Below are positions 63,107 through 64,000 of a DNA stretch of 64,000 nucleotides, one piece after another. Location: NCBI GenBank assembly GCA_958426775.1, contig CATZZP010000002.1:112407-176406 (forward strand), given 5' to 3'. The first letter of the stretch is position 1. The number at the start of each line of letters is the position of its first letter. The stretch is from an uncultured Bacillota bacterium (GTDB lineage: Bacteria > Bacillota > Clostridia > Lachnospirales > CAG-274). Position numbers and translations under genes: made by a program. The notes beneath the pieces were generated by a model. That model made no database searches and had not been told where the DNA came from. It saw only the letters and a program-made list of their open reading frames with translations.

Positions 63107-64000
63107 CCATAGATGAACTAAGGCATAAATACAAATTAGCTGATTTACTCAACTTTGCAGAACTATCCAGAAGTACCTTTTACTATTATTTAAAACAAAT
63201 GAAGAAACCTGACAAATATGCTGATTTAAAGGAAATGATTACACAAATTTTCAAAGAAAATAAAGGCAGATATGGGTACAAACGAATCACAATGGAGCTG
63301 CATAATAGAGGTTATATAGTAAACCATAAGCTTGTATGTAAGTTGATGAAAATATGCGGTTTAAAATGCGAAATCAGGAGAAAGAAGTATCGTTCTTATA
63401 AAGGAGAGATTGGTAAAGTTGCCGACAATATTTTAAACAGTAACTTCAAGGCAGATAATCCCCTTCAAAAGCTTGTGACAGATGTAACCGAGTTTAAAGT
63501 GAAAGACCAAAAGGTATATTTATCACCAATATTAGATTTATACAATGGTGAGGTTATAAGTTATAACATATCTTTACGCCCGGACTTTCATCAAACAATG
63601 GACATGTTAGATAAAGCCTTTGACATAATACCTGACAATTCAGGAGCAATACTTCATTCAGACCAAGGCTGGCAATACCAAATGAAACGATATCAGCAGA
63701 GATTAAAAGAAAAAGGTATAATACAAAGTATGTCACGGAAAGGTAATTGTCTTGATAATTCAGTAATGGAAAATTTTTTTGGCTTACTAAAAACAGAAAT
63801 GTATTATAAACACGAGTTTAAATCAGCAGAACATCTGATAAAGGAAATTGAAGAATATATAGATTATTATAATAATAAACGAATCAAGAGTAAACTAAAA
63901 GAACTGAGTCCTGTACAATACAGAATCCAATCCTTATTAGTTGCTTTGTTGTGGTCAAGCATTTTTGTAACACTACAACCTAATTTTGCCACAGGGATTA
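63052..64000 (+). CDS. IS3-family transposase OrfB (DDE), partial at window end
   Basis: The rve-type integrase, made by a -1 frameshift at the A7 run, so it has no clear own start. It reads IASLSSGKNIPRGWEKAIAI, then a helix-turn-helix region (YKLADLLNFAELSRSTFYYY, KENKGRYGYKRITMELHNRGY), and the DDE triad: TDVTEF (D), HSDQGWQYQ (D) and LDNSVMENFFGLLKTEMYY (E). After the usual closing LKELSPVQYRIQS the frame is still open to 64000, so the C-terminus or the IS end is just outside. No stop or frameshift inside; it looks intact so far. Confidence 0.88.
   Translation, partial: MASLSSGKNIPRGWEKAIAIDELRHKYKLADLLNFAELSRSTFYYYLKQMKKPDKYADLKEMITQIFKENKGRYGYKRITMELHNRGYIVNHKLVCKLMKICGLKCEIRRKKYRSYKGEIGKVADNILNSNFKADNPLQKLVTDVTEFKVKDQKVYLSPILDLYNGEVISYNISLRPDFHQTMDMLDKAFDIIPDNSGAILHSDQGWQYQMKRYQQRLKEKGIIQSMSRKGNCLDNSVMENFFGLLKTEMYYKHEFKSAEHLIKEIEEYIDYYNNKRIKSKLKELSPVQYRIQSLLVALLWSSIFVTLQPNFATGI

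Larger units (their letters stand above)
62544..64000 (+). mobile_element. IS3-family (IS150-like) insertion sequence, cut by the window edge
   Basis: A left inverted repeat starts near TGCACCCCAAATGTTAGACA (62544-62563). Two overlapping genes (orfA, orfB) follow with a -1 frameshift signal. The right end is outside the window, so the target duplication cannot be read. The element is more AT-rich and uses different codons (TTA, AAA, GTA, CGA) than its neighbours, which fits recent arrival. It begins 27 bases after the pgcA stop. Confidence 0.88.

Overview
The window looks like a low-GC, Gram-positive, anaerobic gut or rumen Clostridia chromosome, Ruminococcus- or Monoglobus-like; I cannot fix the genus. 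The reasons are AT-rich intergenic DNA, strong AGGAGG ribosome sites, a paired GlgC/GlgD, a complete Rnf complex, a LonB-type protease, dockerin-bearing secreted proteins, type IV pilins, and pectin-degrading enzymes. Almost all of it is ordinary chromosomal sequence; one IS3-family insertion sequence sits at the right edge and runs off the window.

Layout. 0-4.5 kb: dTDP-L-rhamnose genes (rfbB, rfbD, rfbC), then a sugar-phosphate transferase and a sugar nucleotidyltransferase (cell-surface glycan). 4.7-13.5 kb: a large BspA-type leucine-rich-repeat protein with a C-terminal dockerin, a MerR regulator divergent from a YitT-like membrane protein, a pectinesterase, and a tightly coupled 42-residue peptide gene. 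13.8-18 kb: glgC-glgD and murC, followed by a dense cluster of DnaA boxes. 18.3-22.6 kb: a 1424-residue 2-hydroxyacyl-CoA dehydratase activase-like protein. 22.8-32.3 kb: three pilin-like proteins, an orphan ParB/Noc-like protein, three glycosyltransferases (two rhamnosyltransferase-like), and a major type IV pilin. 32.4-36.2 kb: three phage-tail-like orphan genes around a ccdA-tlpA thiol-redox pair. 36.4-40 kb: a pectate lyase-GH105-CBM-like-dockerin enzyme. 40-47.8 kb: a two-component system and an RND efflux operon with a TolC-like protein. 48-51.6 kb: small genes, a second DnaA-box cluster, a pseudouridine synthase and LonB. 51.9-56.8 kb: rnfCDGEAB. 56.9-64 kb: small membrane and PH-domain genes, an ANTAR regulator next to glnA (with a leader terminator), phosphoglucomutase, and the IS3 element.

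How it works together. The secreted pectinesterase would de-esterify pectin, the PL1 module would cut it, and the GH105 module would remove unsaturated ends. Dockerins suggest display on a scaffold. One pseudopilin carries a Thr/Glu/Pro linker of the same kind as the enzyme, plus a C-terminal domain resembling the enzymes' CBM-like modules, so a pectin-binding pilus is the most interesting hypothesis here. Rhamnose synthesis and rhamnosyltransferases feed surface glycan. GlgC/GlgD and phosphoglucomutase belong to glycogen/glucose-1-phosphate metabolism. Rnf couples ferredoxin oxidation to NAD+ reduction and ion pumping.

No CRISPR array, tRNA or rRNA was seen. Promoters, hairpins and structured leaders were read by eye and not computed.
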